Assembly: GCA_016787925.1 (NCBI GenBank) | Contig: JAEUSK010000259.1 | Coordinates: 1-52,463, forward strand | DNA length: 52,463 bases | Reading direction: 5' to 3' | Source: a bacterium | GTDB lineage: Bacteria > CLD3 > SB21 | Shown here: positions 26,129-35,885 of the stretch, in pieces | Layout of the letters: each line of letters begins with the position of its first letter | How positions within the stretch are numbered: position 1 is the first letter of the stretch | Program-made: the position numbers and the translations under genes | Notes under the pieces: model-generated | Databases searched by the model: none | What the model saw: the letters and a program-made list of their open reading frames with translations, nothing else | Told to the model about the DNA's origin: nothing

Positions 26129-28585
26129 CTAATTACTTGTCCCCCACAATACAAACGGCGCCCAGTAGGCCGGATCATTCCAAACTTCACTCTTGATCAT
26201 GGTGATTTTAGCTTGCTGCAACGCTTTGGAATTCGACGCTCTTTGCACTACTTTCTTTTCATAAAACGTTCTCATAAACTCCGCCGTGCTTTCATCGTAC
26301 ACATTCCACATGGAAGCAACAACGGCACGAGCTCCGGCGATCATAAACGCGCGCGTCAATCCCAACATGCCTTCGCCTTGTAACAGTTGCCCCACAGAGG
26401 TTTCGCACGCTGACAAAACGACCAATTTTCCATCCAGCGGCATTTGCTGAATTTCACGTGCCGTCAAAAGTCCGTCGTCCGCATCACCTGGCTTCGACAG
26501 AACTATTGCTGACAACTCAGGTTTTTCAGTGTTATTGATCCCGTGCGCCGCAAAATGAATAATAGATGAAGTTGCCAATATACTGTCAGAAACGGCCTGC
26601 ATCGTTAACGCATTATCTGAAAAAATAGTGGCCCTGTCTCTGAAAATTTTCTTGATGTTGTCAGCTTCAAGTGATGTGTAATTAAGTTCAGCCAGCCGAA
26701 ACGATTGATCCATCGTGTTCTTATATCGCGATTGAGAAAATACGGAAATACGGCCCGCCGCGCTTTCTTCCGATTTCGCTGCAAGGGATATCTCTGCAAT
26801 GGATGCCGATGGTGCATAAACCAATTCATACTTTTCCGCTACGAACTCTTTTCCGTCAAACAAACTCTCAAACGGGAGATAAAACAGCCGTCCATCCGGG
26901 ATAATCGTTATGCGGGAAGACGCCTTCATTTCTTTCGCAAGCGGTTCCATTAGCTGATTATATATTTTGTTGGACAGTTTTAGGAACGATTTTCTGTCCT
27001 TTCTTTTTTGTTTAATTTGGGTCAGATAATCTATTATGAGCCTGTCAACCGTTTCCTTCGTTCCAATGGGAATTACGTTCAGGTTTTTGGAAGTCTTCAC
27101 GAAAGCATAGGATTGTTCGTCCTGCAGGAAATACTCGATGAATAAATTAGAATCGCTGATAAAGGTATGACTTGCAGTCACATTACCTCTGGCTTGCAGA
27201 ATATCGCTGAGGTTCCTGGCTTTTGACCTCTCAAAAATATCAAAAGCCTCTTGTTTCTTGTTCTGTTTTATCAAAAAACGAACATAAGAACGATATACGT
27301 CCAAACGATCGTCTTCTATGAAATACGTTGTTAGTTTCGTGCTCAATCCATACCGCGAGCCTTCAATTCCCATTATAGACGCTCTGAACAAAGAGTCAGC
27401 GGCACGATTTCTCCTTTGCAATTCATACACTTCGGCAAGGCCTATCTGCGCGAGCCACAATTCATTCCGTAGGCTATTTGATTCATAAATTTCAGATGCC
27501 AATAGTAATAACTTCTCTGCTTCCTTGCGGTCCTGAAGCATCTTTTTACACTTGGCCATTTTGATAAGTGTCTGTCCATAGCGTGCAAAACTTCTTAGGT
27601 TTGCAAACCGCTGCGCTACGTTTTCCAGAGCGTGGAAACACTTGGCGTAATTCCCCTTGTCATAATCCAACATGGCAAGTGAATAGAGCCATTCTGTTTC
27701 CCCCAATCGATCGCCCGTTCTTTCCGCAATCTGCACTGCTTCCTTGAGCGATTCTTCAGCCAGCGCATATTTCTTCATTTCGATAAAAATAGTGCTGAGA
27801 TTCCCAAGGACAAAACTGATTCCCGCTGAATCTTTTGTATCGGCATAGGCTTGCTTCGCCTTTTGATAAAATGAAATAGCCTTTGGTTTGTCATTCAGCT
27901 GACAATAAACGTTTGCAATATTCAGGTAGTCCACCGCAAGATCTTTGGTAGCGTTATCTGATGAATCCATGGTGAGCGCGTTTTGGAATACAGTAAGCGC
28001 ATCCTGATAATTCCCAATATCGCTATACACTATGCCAATATTGTTCAGAATGAGTGATAATAGTTTGCGGTCTTTATTGTCTTGCGCTATTCGAAACGCT
28101 TTATTCAAATGGCCAAGCGCATCAGTATGACGTGAGGTTCTTAAGCATAGTACGCCTCGATTATTCAACATCAATGCAACCAGGTCAGACCGGTCTATCC
28201 CGGACAATACCCTTTCCCCGTCAGACAGTTGAGACGCGGCAAGATCATACTCACCGGTCTCGATCAGCACTTCTGAATAAGTGCAATACACCTTGGCAAG
28301 AACGGCGGGATCATCGGGCGGGATTTGAAGAATCCTACGATACACATTTTTTGAAGCATCATTCTGTCCGAGATAATAATAACATTTGGCAATTAAATTC
28401 AGCGCCACCGCTAAACTGTCGGCATCCGTTTCGTTGACCGTCATGCTCTCATAATAGTGTATTACACTATCATATCTCGACAAACTGAAATACGAATTGA
28501 CCTTTTCACTGAAAGACTTAGAGGGTGTCTGCGCTTGAAGAAAAAAACCGGATAAATAGATAAAAAAGGCAATAATAATTCGCAT
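26129..28585 (-). CDS. exported TPR-CHAT protein (caspase-like peptidase domain)
   Basis: An 818-residue protein. A signal peptide (MRIIIAFFIYLSGFFLQAQ) precedes about ten TPR units (about 30-430; ALNLIAKCYYYLGQNDASKN, LLSLILNNIGIVYSDIGNYQ). A CHAT domain fills residues about 540-818. Its catalytic His681 lies in HFAAHG and Cys727 in LSACETSVG, so the dyad appears intact, with GLTRAFMIAGARAVVASMWN typical of the family. CHAT proteins are caspase relatives (clan CD); TPR-CHAT proteins are known as inducible proteases. Export to the periplasm or surface sets this one apart from Craspase-type cytoplasmic effectors. Its target is unknown. It is the last gene of the cluster running left from 37.3 kb; 33 bp separate it from the PpiC-like gene. 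Confidence 0.9.
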   Translation of the reverse strand: MRIIIAFFIYLSGFFLQAQTPSKSFSEKVNSYFSLSRYDSVIHYYESMTVNETDADSLAVALNLIAKCYYYLGQNDASKNVYRRILQIPPDDPAVLAKVYCTYSEVLIETGEYDLAASQLSDGERVLSGIDRSDLVALMLNNRGVLCLRTSRHTDALGHLNKAFRIAQDNKDRKLLSLILNNIGIVYSDIGNYQDALTVFQNALTMDSSDNATKDLAVDYLNIANVYCQLNDKPKAISFYQKAKQAYADTKDSAGISFVLGNLSTIFIEMKKYALAEESLKEAVQIAERTGDRLGETEWLYSLAMLDYDKGNYAKCFHALENVAQRFANLRSFARYGQTLIKMAKCKKMLQDRKEAEKLLLLASEIYESNSLRNELWLAQIGLAEVYELQRRNRAADSLFRASIMGIEGSRYGLSTKLTTYFIEDDRLDVYRSYVRFLIKQNKKQEAFDIFERSKARNLSDILQARGNVTASHTFISDSNLFIEYFLQDEQSYAFVKTSKNLNVIPIGTKETVDRLIIDYLTQIKQKRKDRKSFLKLSNKIYNQLMEPLAKEMKASSRITIIPDGRLFYLPFESLFDGKEFVAEKYELVYAPSASIAEISLAAKSEESAAGRISVFSQSRYKNTMDQSFRLAELNYTSLEADNIKKIFRDRATIFSDNALTMQAVSDSILATSSIIHFAAHGINNTEKPELSAIVLSKPGDADDGLLTAREIQQMPLDGKLVVLSACETSVGQLLQGEGMLGLTRAFMIAGARAVVASMWNVYDESTAEFMRTFYEKKVVQRASNSKALQQAKITMIKSEVWNDPAYWAPFVLWGTSN

Positions 28586-28618
28586 AAATAATTACTATCC
28601 GGGCTCATTACGTGATTT

Positions 28619-30361
28619 TTACTTCATTTTAATGTCAAAAACGCTCGCCAAACGATCAGAAAAAATTTGTACTTTATGTTGAACGGACAGCTTTGCGATC
28701 CATTCGTTAAATGTTAATTGCCGTTTGAAATTCATGTAGTCCTCTTTTACACGGTCTTTGAGATCGCCGTACGGTATGAAATCCCCTTTTTTTCTATCCA
28801 TTACTTTGATAATTGAATATTCCCTGTTGGCTTTCATGAAGGGCTCGCTCACCGTCCCGGCTGCAATTCCTTTTGCCTTCTGAATAATTAATTCGGAGTT
28901 CATTTCCGAAACCAATCCGGTTGTACTGCACTTGAAGCCTTCAATTTCCTGAGCCTCATTATACATCTTTTCAAAATTATTTCTTTTCTTCACTTCGTCA
29001 GCAATCCGGTTGAGCGCGGCCATGTCCGGCGAGGTAATCTCGGAAACATTGATCAATCCGGGCTGTCGATATTCCTCCTTATTTGTTTCATAGAAATCTT
29101 GAATATCTTTTTCTCTTATTTCCATTGCATCGTACAAATTATTCACGGCCAGCCCGATCATTAAATTCATTTCATGATTTTTCAAAGATTCATTTTCCTT
29201 GTCATTCAGTTCAAATCCATTATTCCTTGCTACATCGGAATAGATCCTTCGCAAAGCGACGCTTTTTAGCCCGTCATTGAGGATTCGATCGTCCATCTTT
29301 ATTTTATTCGTATTGCTTTTCATCACATGGACTAATTCCGATACGGTAATCTTGCCGTTCTGGAAAAATGCCAGTTCTAAAGCTCTGTCCTGATCAGTAA
29401 AAGCGGTACCGATTTCAGCAGACGTCTTTATGCCGTGATAAACGCGCAAGAATTTTTCGCAATTACTTTTGTTTACAGTGTACTTATATTCCGTTAACAA
29501 GCTGTCGCCAAATCTACGCTTGTTTTTTTCAATTTCGGCTTTCTTAACACGAAACAAATAAGATAACTTCATGTCAAGTAAGCCAGGTCTAGCCTGATCA
29601 TATGGCTTCAGATTTTCCACGTTTCTTCGGTCTGTCGCTTTAAATATATAGAATCCGTAATCCGCTTCGATCGGCCGGCTCAATTCTCCGACTCGAAGTT
29701 CGAAATAACTCTTTTCCAATTCAGGCTGCATACCCCAGCGTCTAAACCCAACGTCTCCCTTTAGATATTTGCTGTTTTCATCATTGGAATATGCCTCTGC
29801 GAGCGGCCCGAATAATTCCGGTTCTTTAGCGATTGCGTAATGCAATGAGTCAATTAGGTGTCTTGCTTCGGCTACGTTTCTTACAACATCTTTTTTGTCC
29901 AATATGAAAGTCTTATTGGGGTTCCTGTATCCGATGTAAATTTGCTGCACTCTTACTTCGGTTTTGAGTTTTTCGTATAGGGATTTTAATTCTTCATCTG
30001 AGATCATGGCAAAATACACATAATCCCGAAGAATCTTTTCATAAAATATCTCATCACGTTTCGTCAAAACGTCAAGTCGAATATCTTCCGATTCATTTAA
30101 CTTATTTTCTAATGCGTTGTGGTAAATGAGCCTATGCTGAACTAGGTCCTGGAGCAGGCTTTGACGCACTTCATCGTTTTGTAAGTCAATTTTGGAGCGG
30201 TTCAATTTATCAATATGATGTTTTAGATCATTTCCAGTGATCGTATCATTGCCCACTATGGCCAACACAACAATTTGGGCGTCAGTAACTTTCTTGCCGT
30301 TTGTACATCCAAACACCAATGCCGACAAAAACATCACACTCATCATTCTTAACATGATCAT
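28619..30361 (-). CDS. PpiC/SurA-type peptidyl-prolyl isomerase lipoprotein
   Basis: A 580-residue periplasmic foldase candidate. The N-terminus is a lipoprotein signal ending ALVFGC (Cys at about residue 19). A SurA-like helical region follows (about 30-120), then a parvulin rotamase domain (about 130-258) with VRVQQIYIGYRNP, FGPLAEAYSNDENSKYLKGD, GFRRWG and LSRPIEADYGFYIFKATDRR. The C-terminal half resembles a second, degenerate parvulin region (about 430-545; INVSEITSPDMAALNRIADE). It should help outer-membrane proteins fold. GGAG lies 5 nt before the first ATG. It follows mfd by 18 bp, a pairing seen in other FCB genomes. Confidence 0.85.
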   Translation of the reverse strand: MIMLRMMSVMFLSALVFGCTNGKKVTDAQIVVLAIVGNDTITGNDLKHHIDKLNRSKIDLQNDEVRQSLLQDLVQHRLIYHNALENKLNESEDIRLDVLTKRDEIFYEKILRDYVYFAMISDEELKSLYEKLKTEVRVQQIYIGYRNPNKTFILDKKDVVRNVAEARHLIDSLHYAIAKEPELFGPLAEAYSNDENSKYLKGDVGFRRWGMQPELEKSYFELRVGELSRPIEADYGFYIFKATDRRNVENLKPYDQARPGLLDMKLSYLFRVKKAEIEKNKRRFGDSLLTEYKYTVNKSNCEKFLRVYHGIKTSAEIGTAFTDQDRALELAFFQNGKITVSELVHVMKSNTNKIKMDDRILNDGLKSVALRRIYSDVARNNGFELNDKENESLKNHEMNLMIGLAVNNLYDAMEIREKDIQDFYETNKEEYRQPGLINVSEITSPDMAALNRIADEVKKRNNFEKMYNEAQEIEGFKCSTTGLVSEMNSELIIQKAKGIAAGTVSEPFMKANREYSIIKVMDRKKGDFIPYGDLKDRVKEDYMNFKRQLTFNEWIAKLSVQHKVQIFSDRLASVFDIKMK

Positions 30362-30379
30362 TGTACTCCTTTTTCGTAT

Positions 30380-33300
30380 CTATACGTTTACTAATTCCTG
30401 CAATGCGGCGTTAGCCGACTTCTGTTCCACATGTCCGACATTCTTATCATAACATCCTTTGATTATATCTAGCGCCATATTGAGTTTTTGCAAATCAGTT
30501 ACCGGCTGGTTCCATGATCGTAATTTATTTTTCTGCATATCAAACCACGGAAACCCTATCTTGATATCAAGATTCTCTTTTTCCTGAAATAACCGGATAT
30601 TATCGGATGATGACAAAATAATATTCATTTTTTGTTTCATAATATCTGTTGCCGCCCTATCTTTAACTAATTCCGAATCGATTCGCAATATTATTTTGTT
30701 TTCATCGATCGCCACGCGTTCAAATCCAAAACGGGATGCATAAAACTTAATTTCTAATGTTTTCAATAAATTCTGAACTTCGTCCGGCACGGGGCCGAAG
30801 CGGTCAACCAGTTCTTTTTGCATCTCCTCGATCTTTTGAATGAACTGGACTCCGGAAAGTTCCTTGTAAATTCGCACTCTTTCAGATTGAACATTCACAT
30901 AATAATCAGGAATATACGTATCGCAAAACACATCTACATGGGTTTGCAAAATTTTTTCTTTTACCTGGATCGAATGAGCCGGTTCAGCATCTGGCAATAT
31001 TTCTTTTTTCGTTTCGAAAACAGCTTCTTCCACGATCTGACAATACAATTCATACCCGACCGCATTCATATAGCCGCTTTGCTCAGAGCCCAGTAGGTTT
31101 CCTGCACCTCGAATTTCAAGATCACGCATGGCGATGAGAAAACCGGATCCCAATTCCGCAAATTCTTCAATCGCCTGCAAACGCCGTAATGCATCCGTAG
31201 CCATCGTATCATAAGACATGGTCAATAGATAACAGTACGCCTGCTTGTTAGACCGTCCGACGCGCCCCCGAAGTTGATACAACTGTGACAGTCCAAACTG
31301 ATGGGCGTGATCAATAATGATCGTATTTACGTTCGGAATGTCAATGCCGTTTTCAATGATCGTGGTCGCGATCAGTACATCGTATTTTTTCTGCATAAAC
31401 GCATGTACCGTGTCTTCCACCTTCCTCGGCGGCATCTGGCCGTGAATAATCGTAAGTCTCGCCTTTGGAATAATGAGTCGGAGAGTTTCCGCAACCTGCT
31501 CGATACTTTGCACACGATTATGTACATAATAGACCTGTCCGCCGCGTTCAATCTCCTGCATGATTGCATCATGGATTAGGTCCTCATCAAACTGTGTAAT
31601 TTCCGTTTTGATCGGCAGTCGATCTTGCGGCGGCGTATTGATCACGGATAAATCACGGCCACCCATTAATGAAAAATGCAGCGTTCGCGGAATCGGCGTC
31701 GCCGTCAAGGTCAGCGTGTGCACCGTCGATTTCATTTGTCTGAGGCGTTCTTTGTGCACCACGCCGAAGCGCTGTTCCTCATCGATAATGAGCAAGCCCA
31801 GGTCTTTGAATATAATATCTTTTGAAAGCAGGCGGTGCGTGCCGATCAAAATATCAATTTCACCCGTCTTTATTTTCTCCAGTATTTGCTTCTGCTCTTT
31901 CGCTGACTTAAATCTTGATATGACATCCACACGCGCTGGAAATTCTTTCAAACGCGCGGAAAAAGTTTCGAAATGCTGTTCTGCTAAAATGGTGGTCGGA
32001 ACTAATATTGCAACTTGTTTACTGTCCTGAATGGCCTTAAATGAGGCCCGTATTGCAATTTCCGTCTTACCGTAACCGACGTCTCCGCAGACCAGACGAT
32101 CCATCGGCGTTTCCTCTTCCATATCTTTCTTCACTTCTGCCGTCACGGTAGATTGATCCGGCGTATCTTCATATTCAAATGACGCTTCCAATTCATATTG
32201 CAGATCCGAATCAGGCCTAAATGCGTAACCTTTCTTGGATTTTCGTTCTGCATACAGTTTGATCAAATCCTGCGCAATGTCTTTGATACTCTTTCTGGTA
32301 CGCGATTTCAACCGTTCCCAGTCGACCGAGCCTAATTTATTCAACTTCGGTTCTGCGCCTTCTTCGGCGGAGAATTTCTGCACACGCATAAAGTGCTCCA
32401 GCGGAACAAACAATTTATCGCCGCTTTGATACAGCAGTTTAAGGCACTCTTCCGTATGCTCCCCGCTCGTTACTTTCTCTAAACCCGCATATTTAGCAAT
32501 ACCATGATCTACATGTACGACATAGTCACCGGGTTTAAGTGAGTGAATATGACGCAGAGCCTGCGCGCTTTTGAATCGGCGATACACGCGCGCGCGCTTA
32601 ACCCGCCCAAATATCTGATGATCGGTATAAACGGCGACGCTCGCATCATCAAAATAAAATCCCTCGTGCAACTCGCCTGCCCCGATCACATAGTCCACGC
32701 CGGATTCCAATTGCCCGGAATCGAGCAAATCATCCAACCGTTCCACTTGTCCGGGATTCCCGCATAGTATGAAAACGCGGTATTCCCGATGAATCGCCCC
32801 TATCTTTTCACGAAGTAAATTCACGTGGCCGTTAAAAGACTCTAAGCCACGGGTTTGAAATGAAATAATCTCGAATTGTCGTTTAGATAAGCGGCAAAAG
32901 TGGATCTGTTTAAACCGGTTAATTTTCTCTCTTATGCCGGACGTAGTGAAATATATTTCATCGGGCAACTGTAACGATTCTTGTTTGACGGCTTTCTTTT
33001 CATAACACTCTTTGACGGCGGTTAGAAACTTTTCCGATGCGGAGGTAACGATGTCGGGTTCGTATTCACACAGCATGGCTGCAGGATCCAAATAATCAAA
33101 TAAACTCCCTTCGCGTTGTGCAGCGTGGTTTCCGTCATTTTTCGGATATAAGGCAATGTCGTCCCGTAGTCCAACTGATCGCTGCGTCATTACATCAAAT
33201 TCACGAATAGACTCTATGGTGTCTCCGAAGAACTCAACGCGCACAGGGTTTTCCATGGAATACAGATATGTATCTACAATACCGCCTCGAACGGCAAAAG

Positions 33301-33838
33301 TTCCAACCCGGTCAACAACCTCATTTCTTTCAAAACCAAGTTCGCTAAGCAGTTCTGTCAAGTAATGAAATTGAAATGTCGAGCCCTTTTTGAGCTCAAT
33401 TCTATAAGACGAAAGTTTTTCCGGAAGCGGTATCTTTTTCAACAACGCTTTTATGGTGGTGATCACGACACACGGTTTATTACCTTCAAGCAATCGTTCT
33501 AAACATTCCTGCCGCAGGCTGGCGATCGATACCGAAGGTTCTTTCTCATCATAAGGCAGAGTGTCTTCTTCAGGATAACAAAAAATGGCCGGGCAGTCTC
33601 CGCCGGCATTTGATGACAATGCGGTCATATCATCGAGCATATTGGAATAGGCATTAGCATCCGACGCAATGAGCACCGACTGAGGCGGCTTAATGTCCCG
33701 TATCAAAAGAAAAGCGGTATAAACATCGGAAGAACCGATAAGTCCTTCACAAGAGAAATTGCCTTCTGAACGGACGCGTTCGATTGCGGACTTGATCTTT
33801 TCAGAATGATAAATTTTTTCGGTAAGTAATTTGAGCAT
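30380..33838 (-). CDS. mfd: transcription-repair coupling factor Mfd
   Basis: An 1152-residue superfamily 2 DNA translocase. It removes RNA polymerase stalled at DNA lesions and recruits UvrA. The parts are in the normal order: UvrB-like N-terminal region (about 20-330), the RNA-polymerase-interacting domain with GDYVVHVDHGIAKYAGLEK (about 470), the helicase core with Walker A GDVGYGKTEIA (about 600), the DEEQ box in LLIIDEEQRFGV, TATPIPRTLHFSLMGGRDLS, the TRG motif region ENGIDIPNVNTIIID and QLRGRVGRSNKQAYCYLL, and a C-terminal TRCF domain. Size is standard. It follows miaB by 30 bp. Confidence 0.97.
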   Translation of the reverse strand: MLKLLTEKIYHSEKIKSAIERVRSEGNFSCEGLIGSSDVYTAFLLIRDIKPPQSVLIASDANAYSNMLDDMTALSSNAGGDCPAIFCYPEEDTLPYDEKEPSVSIASLRQECLERLLEGNKPCVVITTIKALLKKIPLPEKLSSYRIELKKGSTFQFHYLTELLSELGFERNEVVDRVGTFAVRGGIVDTYLYSMENPVRVEFFGDTIESIREFDVMTQRSVGLRDDIALYPKNDGNHAAQREGSLFDYLDPAAMLCEYEPDIVTSASEKFLTAVKECYEKKAVKQESLQLPDEIYFTTSGIREKINRFKQIHFCRLSKRQFEIISFQTRGLESFNGHVNLLREKIGAIHREYRVFILCGNPGQVERLDDLLDSGQLESGVDYVIGAGELHEGFYFDDASVAVYTDHQIFGRVKRARVYRRFKSAQALRHIHSLKPGDYVVHVDHGIAKYAGLEKVTSGEHTEECLKLLYQSGDKLFVPLEHFMRVQKFSAEEGAEPKLNKLGSVDWERLKSRTRKSIKDIAQDLIKLYAERKSKKGYAFRPDSDLQYELEASFEYEDTPDQSTVTAEVKKDMEEETPMDRLVCGDVGYGKTEIAIRASFKAIQDSKQVAILVPTTILAEQHFETFSARLKEFPARVDVISRFKSAKEQKQILEKIKTGEIDILIGTHRLLSKDIIFKDLGLLIIDEEQRFGVVHKERLRQMKSTVHTLTLTATPIPRTLHFSLMGGRDLSVINTPPQDRLPIKTEITQFDEDLIHDAIMQEIERGGQVYYVHNRVQSIEQVAETLRLIIPKARLTIIHGQMPPRKVEDTVHAFMQKKYDVLIATTIIENGIDIPNVNTIIIDHAHQFGLSQLYQLRGRVGRSNKQAYCYLLTMSYDTMATDALRRLQAIEEFAELGSGFLIAMRDLEIRGAGNLLGSEQSGYMNAVGYELYCQIVEEAVFETKKEILPDAEPAHSIQVKEKILQTHVDVFCDTYIPDYYVNVQSERVRIYKELSGVQFIQKIEEMQKELVDRFGPVPDEVQNLLKTLEIKFYASRFGFERVAIDENKIILRIDSELVKDRAATDIMKQKMNIILSSSDNIRLFQEKENLDIKIGFPWFDMQKNKLRSWNQPVTDLQKLNMALDIIKGCYDKNVGHVEQKSANAALQELVNV

Positions 33839-33868
33839 GTAAATGAAGAGAAGAAAGATTAGACAAGG

Positions 33869-35329
33869 CTAAACGGGCTCGCCGAACAACGTATGTCCGT
33901 CGGCATGTGTGATCTTTACGTTGACGTAGTCGCCTATATTAAATGTGCCGCGTGGAATGATGACCGTCTGCGACTTACCGGTTTTGGTGCAATAACGCTC
34001 TTCTGATTTTCGGCTCACCGTTTCCACCAGAACTTCCAGTTCCTTCCCGATTTCACGCCGGATCACATTTTCGCCAATGATACGCTGCAATTCCATGATT
34101 TCGTGCAAGCGTTCTGATTTCAATTGTTCGGGAACATCGTCCGGCATGGCATACGCTTTCGTTCCAATACGCGGAGAATATTTGAATGTGTAAGCGGCAT
34201 CGAACTGAACCCGTTCAAACAAACTCATGGTATCTTTGTGATCTTGTTCCGTTTCACTTGGAAATCCTGTAATGACGTCCGTGGTGAGCGCCACATCAGG
34301 GATGATCTTCCGGGCCCGATCGATCAAAGTAAAATACTCGTCACGCGTGTACGTGCGGTTCATCAGATCCAGTATACGGTTGGACCCGGACTGAACCGGC
34401 ATGTGCAGATGTTTGCAGATATTACCACGCTCGGCAATCAAGTACAGCAGCCGCTCCGGAAAATCCTTGGGATGCGGCGACGTAAAACGCACGCGCCGTA
34501 TACCTTTTACATCGCTTACTTTCTCCATCAAAAAAGTAAAATCATTCGCTTTGTCTTTATAGGAATTAACATTTTGACCCAGCAGACAAATTTCTGTATA
34601 ACCCTGATCCACGGCTTTTCTCGCTTCCTCAACCACGCTTTCTACAGACCGGCTGCGTTCACGCCCGCGCGTGTACGGCACAACACAAAACGTGCAGAAA
34701 TTATCACATCCGCGCATGATCGCGATCCATGCCGTGAATTTGCTGAAGCGTGCCGGTTCTATTTCCTCATACACTTCCGTTCGCGATAACCGGGTATCAA
34801 TCTGAAATTTGAAATCCCTGAATTCACTCAAGCTGAAATCAGTATTAAGATCGTTAATATTCTGAATAGTGATGGGTGCATTCTTTTTCGATTCATGGCG
34901 AACCAGATCGGGCAGTTTCTTGTACGAATCAGGGCCGAGGACAACATTAACATACGGACGTTTTTCATGGATCTCATTCTCAAGATGTTTTGCCATACAG
35001 CCTAGCACGCCGATGATCAGATCAGGTTTTTGTTCTTTAAGTTTTTTGAATCGTGTTAATTGCCCCCAAACCCGCTGTTCTGCATTTTCGCGAATGGCGC
35101 AGGTATTCATAAAGATAGCGTCCGCCTCGTCGTATTGATCAACGAGATCGTAGTCAAGATCTTGCATAATACTGGCTACCAATTCCGAGTCGTATACATT
35201 CATCTGACAACCGTATGTTTCTAAATAGAGCTTTTTCTTACCCCCGGCGAGACGATGTCTTAGGCTGTCGATACTTTCTTCTGAATTTATTTCCTCGATT
35301 AACGTATCCGGCATATCCTCATTTTTCAT
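33869..35329 (-). CDS. miaB: tRNA-2-methylthio-N6-dimethylallyladenosine synthase MiaB
   Basis: A 486-residue radical-SAM methylthiotransferase that adds the 2-methylthio group to i6A37 in tRNAs reading UNN codons. The N-terminal UPF0004 domain starts LYLETYGCQMNVYDSELVAS and holds the first 4Fe-4S cluster Cys residues (also CAIRENAEQ and GCMAKH). The radical-SAM cluster motif is CDNFCTFC in MRGCDNFCTFCVVPYTRGRE. A C-terminal TRAM domain (about 420-486; RGTFNIGDYVNVKITHADG) binds tRNA. MtaB and RimO relatives differ in these motifs. The gene overlaps the upstream hypothetical by 11 bp. Confidence 0.95.
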   Translation of the reverse strand: MKNEDMPDTLIEEINSEESIDSLRHRLAGGKKKLYLETYGCQMNVYDSELVASIMQDLDYDLVDQYDEADAIFMNTCAIRENAEQRVWGQLTRFKKLKEQKPDLIIGVLGCMAKHLENEIHEKRPYVNVVLGPDSYKKLPDLVRHESKKNAPITIQNINDLNTDFSLSEFRDFKFQIDTRLSRTEVYEEIEPARFSKFTAWIAIMRGCDNFCTFCVVPYTRGRERSRSVESVVEEARKAVDQGYTEICLLGQNVNSYKDKANDFTFLMEKVSDVKGIRRVRFTSPHPKDFPERLLYLIAERGNICKHLHMPVQSGSNRILDLMNRTYTRDEYFTLIDRARKIIPDVALTTDVITGFPSETEQDHKDTMSLFERVQFDAAYTFKYSPRIGTKAYAMPDDVPEQLKSERLHEIMELQRIIGENVIRREIGKELEVLVETVSRKSEERYCTKTGKSQTVIIPRGTFNIGDYVNVKITHADGHTLFGEPV

Positions 35330-35864
35330 TAATGATCGTTTCGGTTAAACTGAGCGCGATGCTGGACAACATGACTTCCGGGCCAAGCTGGGTGATATCG
35401 CCGGACAGCAGATCGGTGTCAACATTGGCGTAGAGCGAACATGCGGCTCCTTTTTCAATGATGAGGCCGGACAATTTCCCTTCGCTGGTTCCGACAAACG
35501 TCACTTCCCCCAGCATCTCACTGACGACGTAGCCTGAACAAAACTGCAGCTGTAAATGCGCCGTGGGAGTATAAACCGTGATCAACGTGCCTTTACGTGT
35601 TCCGATTGGAATATTCGGATATATTTCCAGCGTCAGTTTACGGCCTTCCGGCGGATTTTCAAGATACATTCTGTAATGGTTCCCGAAATCCTGTTTTGTC
35701 ACGCCGAGACTGTGCGCGATCTTGTCGATATCTACAGGAGAAATATTAAATTTTTTCTCGTCCGTAACGGCTTCTTTTACGGCAGAAAGTTTTTTTGACG
35801 CACTTTTCTTAACCGCGGGTCGTTTCTTATTTGAACTTTTCTTAAGGGGTTTCTTTTTTTTCAT
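35319..35864 (-). CDS. uncharacterised protein with Lys-rich N-terminus
   Basis: A 181-residue protein I cannot assign. The first 35 residues are extremely basic (MKKKKPLKKSSNKKRPAVKK), suggesting nucleic-acid or ribosome contact. The rest looks like a compact alpha/beta domain (ISPVDIDKIAHSLGVTKQDF, LTLEIYPNIPIGTRKGTLIT, GYVVSEMLGEVTFVGTSEGK). There is no signal peptide or membrane helix. Its end overlaps miaB by 11 bp and it starts 21 bp after the winged-helix membrane protein, so it is in the same transcription unit. Coupling with miaB suggests a link to RNA metabolism, which is inference. Confidence 0.7.
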   Translation of the reverse strand: MKKKKPLKKSSNKKRPAVKKSASKKLSAVKEAVTDEKKFNISPVDIDKIAHSLGVTKQDFGNHYRMYLENPPEGRKLTLEIYPNIPIGTRKGTLITVYTPTAHLQLQFCSGYVVSEMLGEVTFVGTSEGKLSGLIIEKGAACSLYANVDTDLLSGDITQLGPEVMLSSIALSLTETIINEK

Positions 35865-35885
35865 ACCACCTGAATATATGATAAA

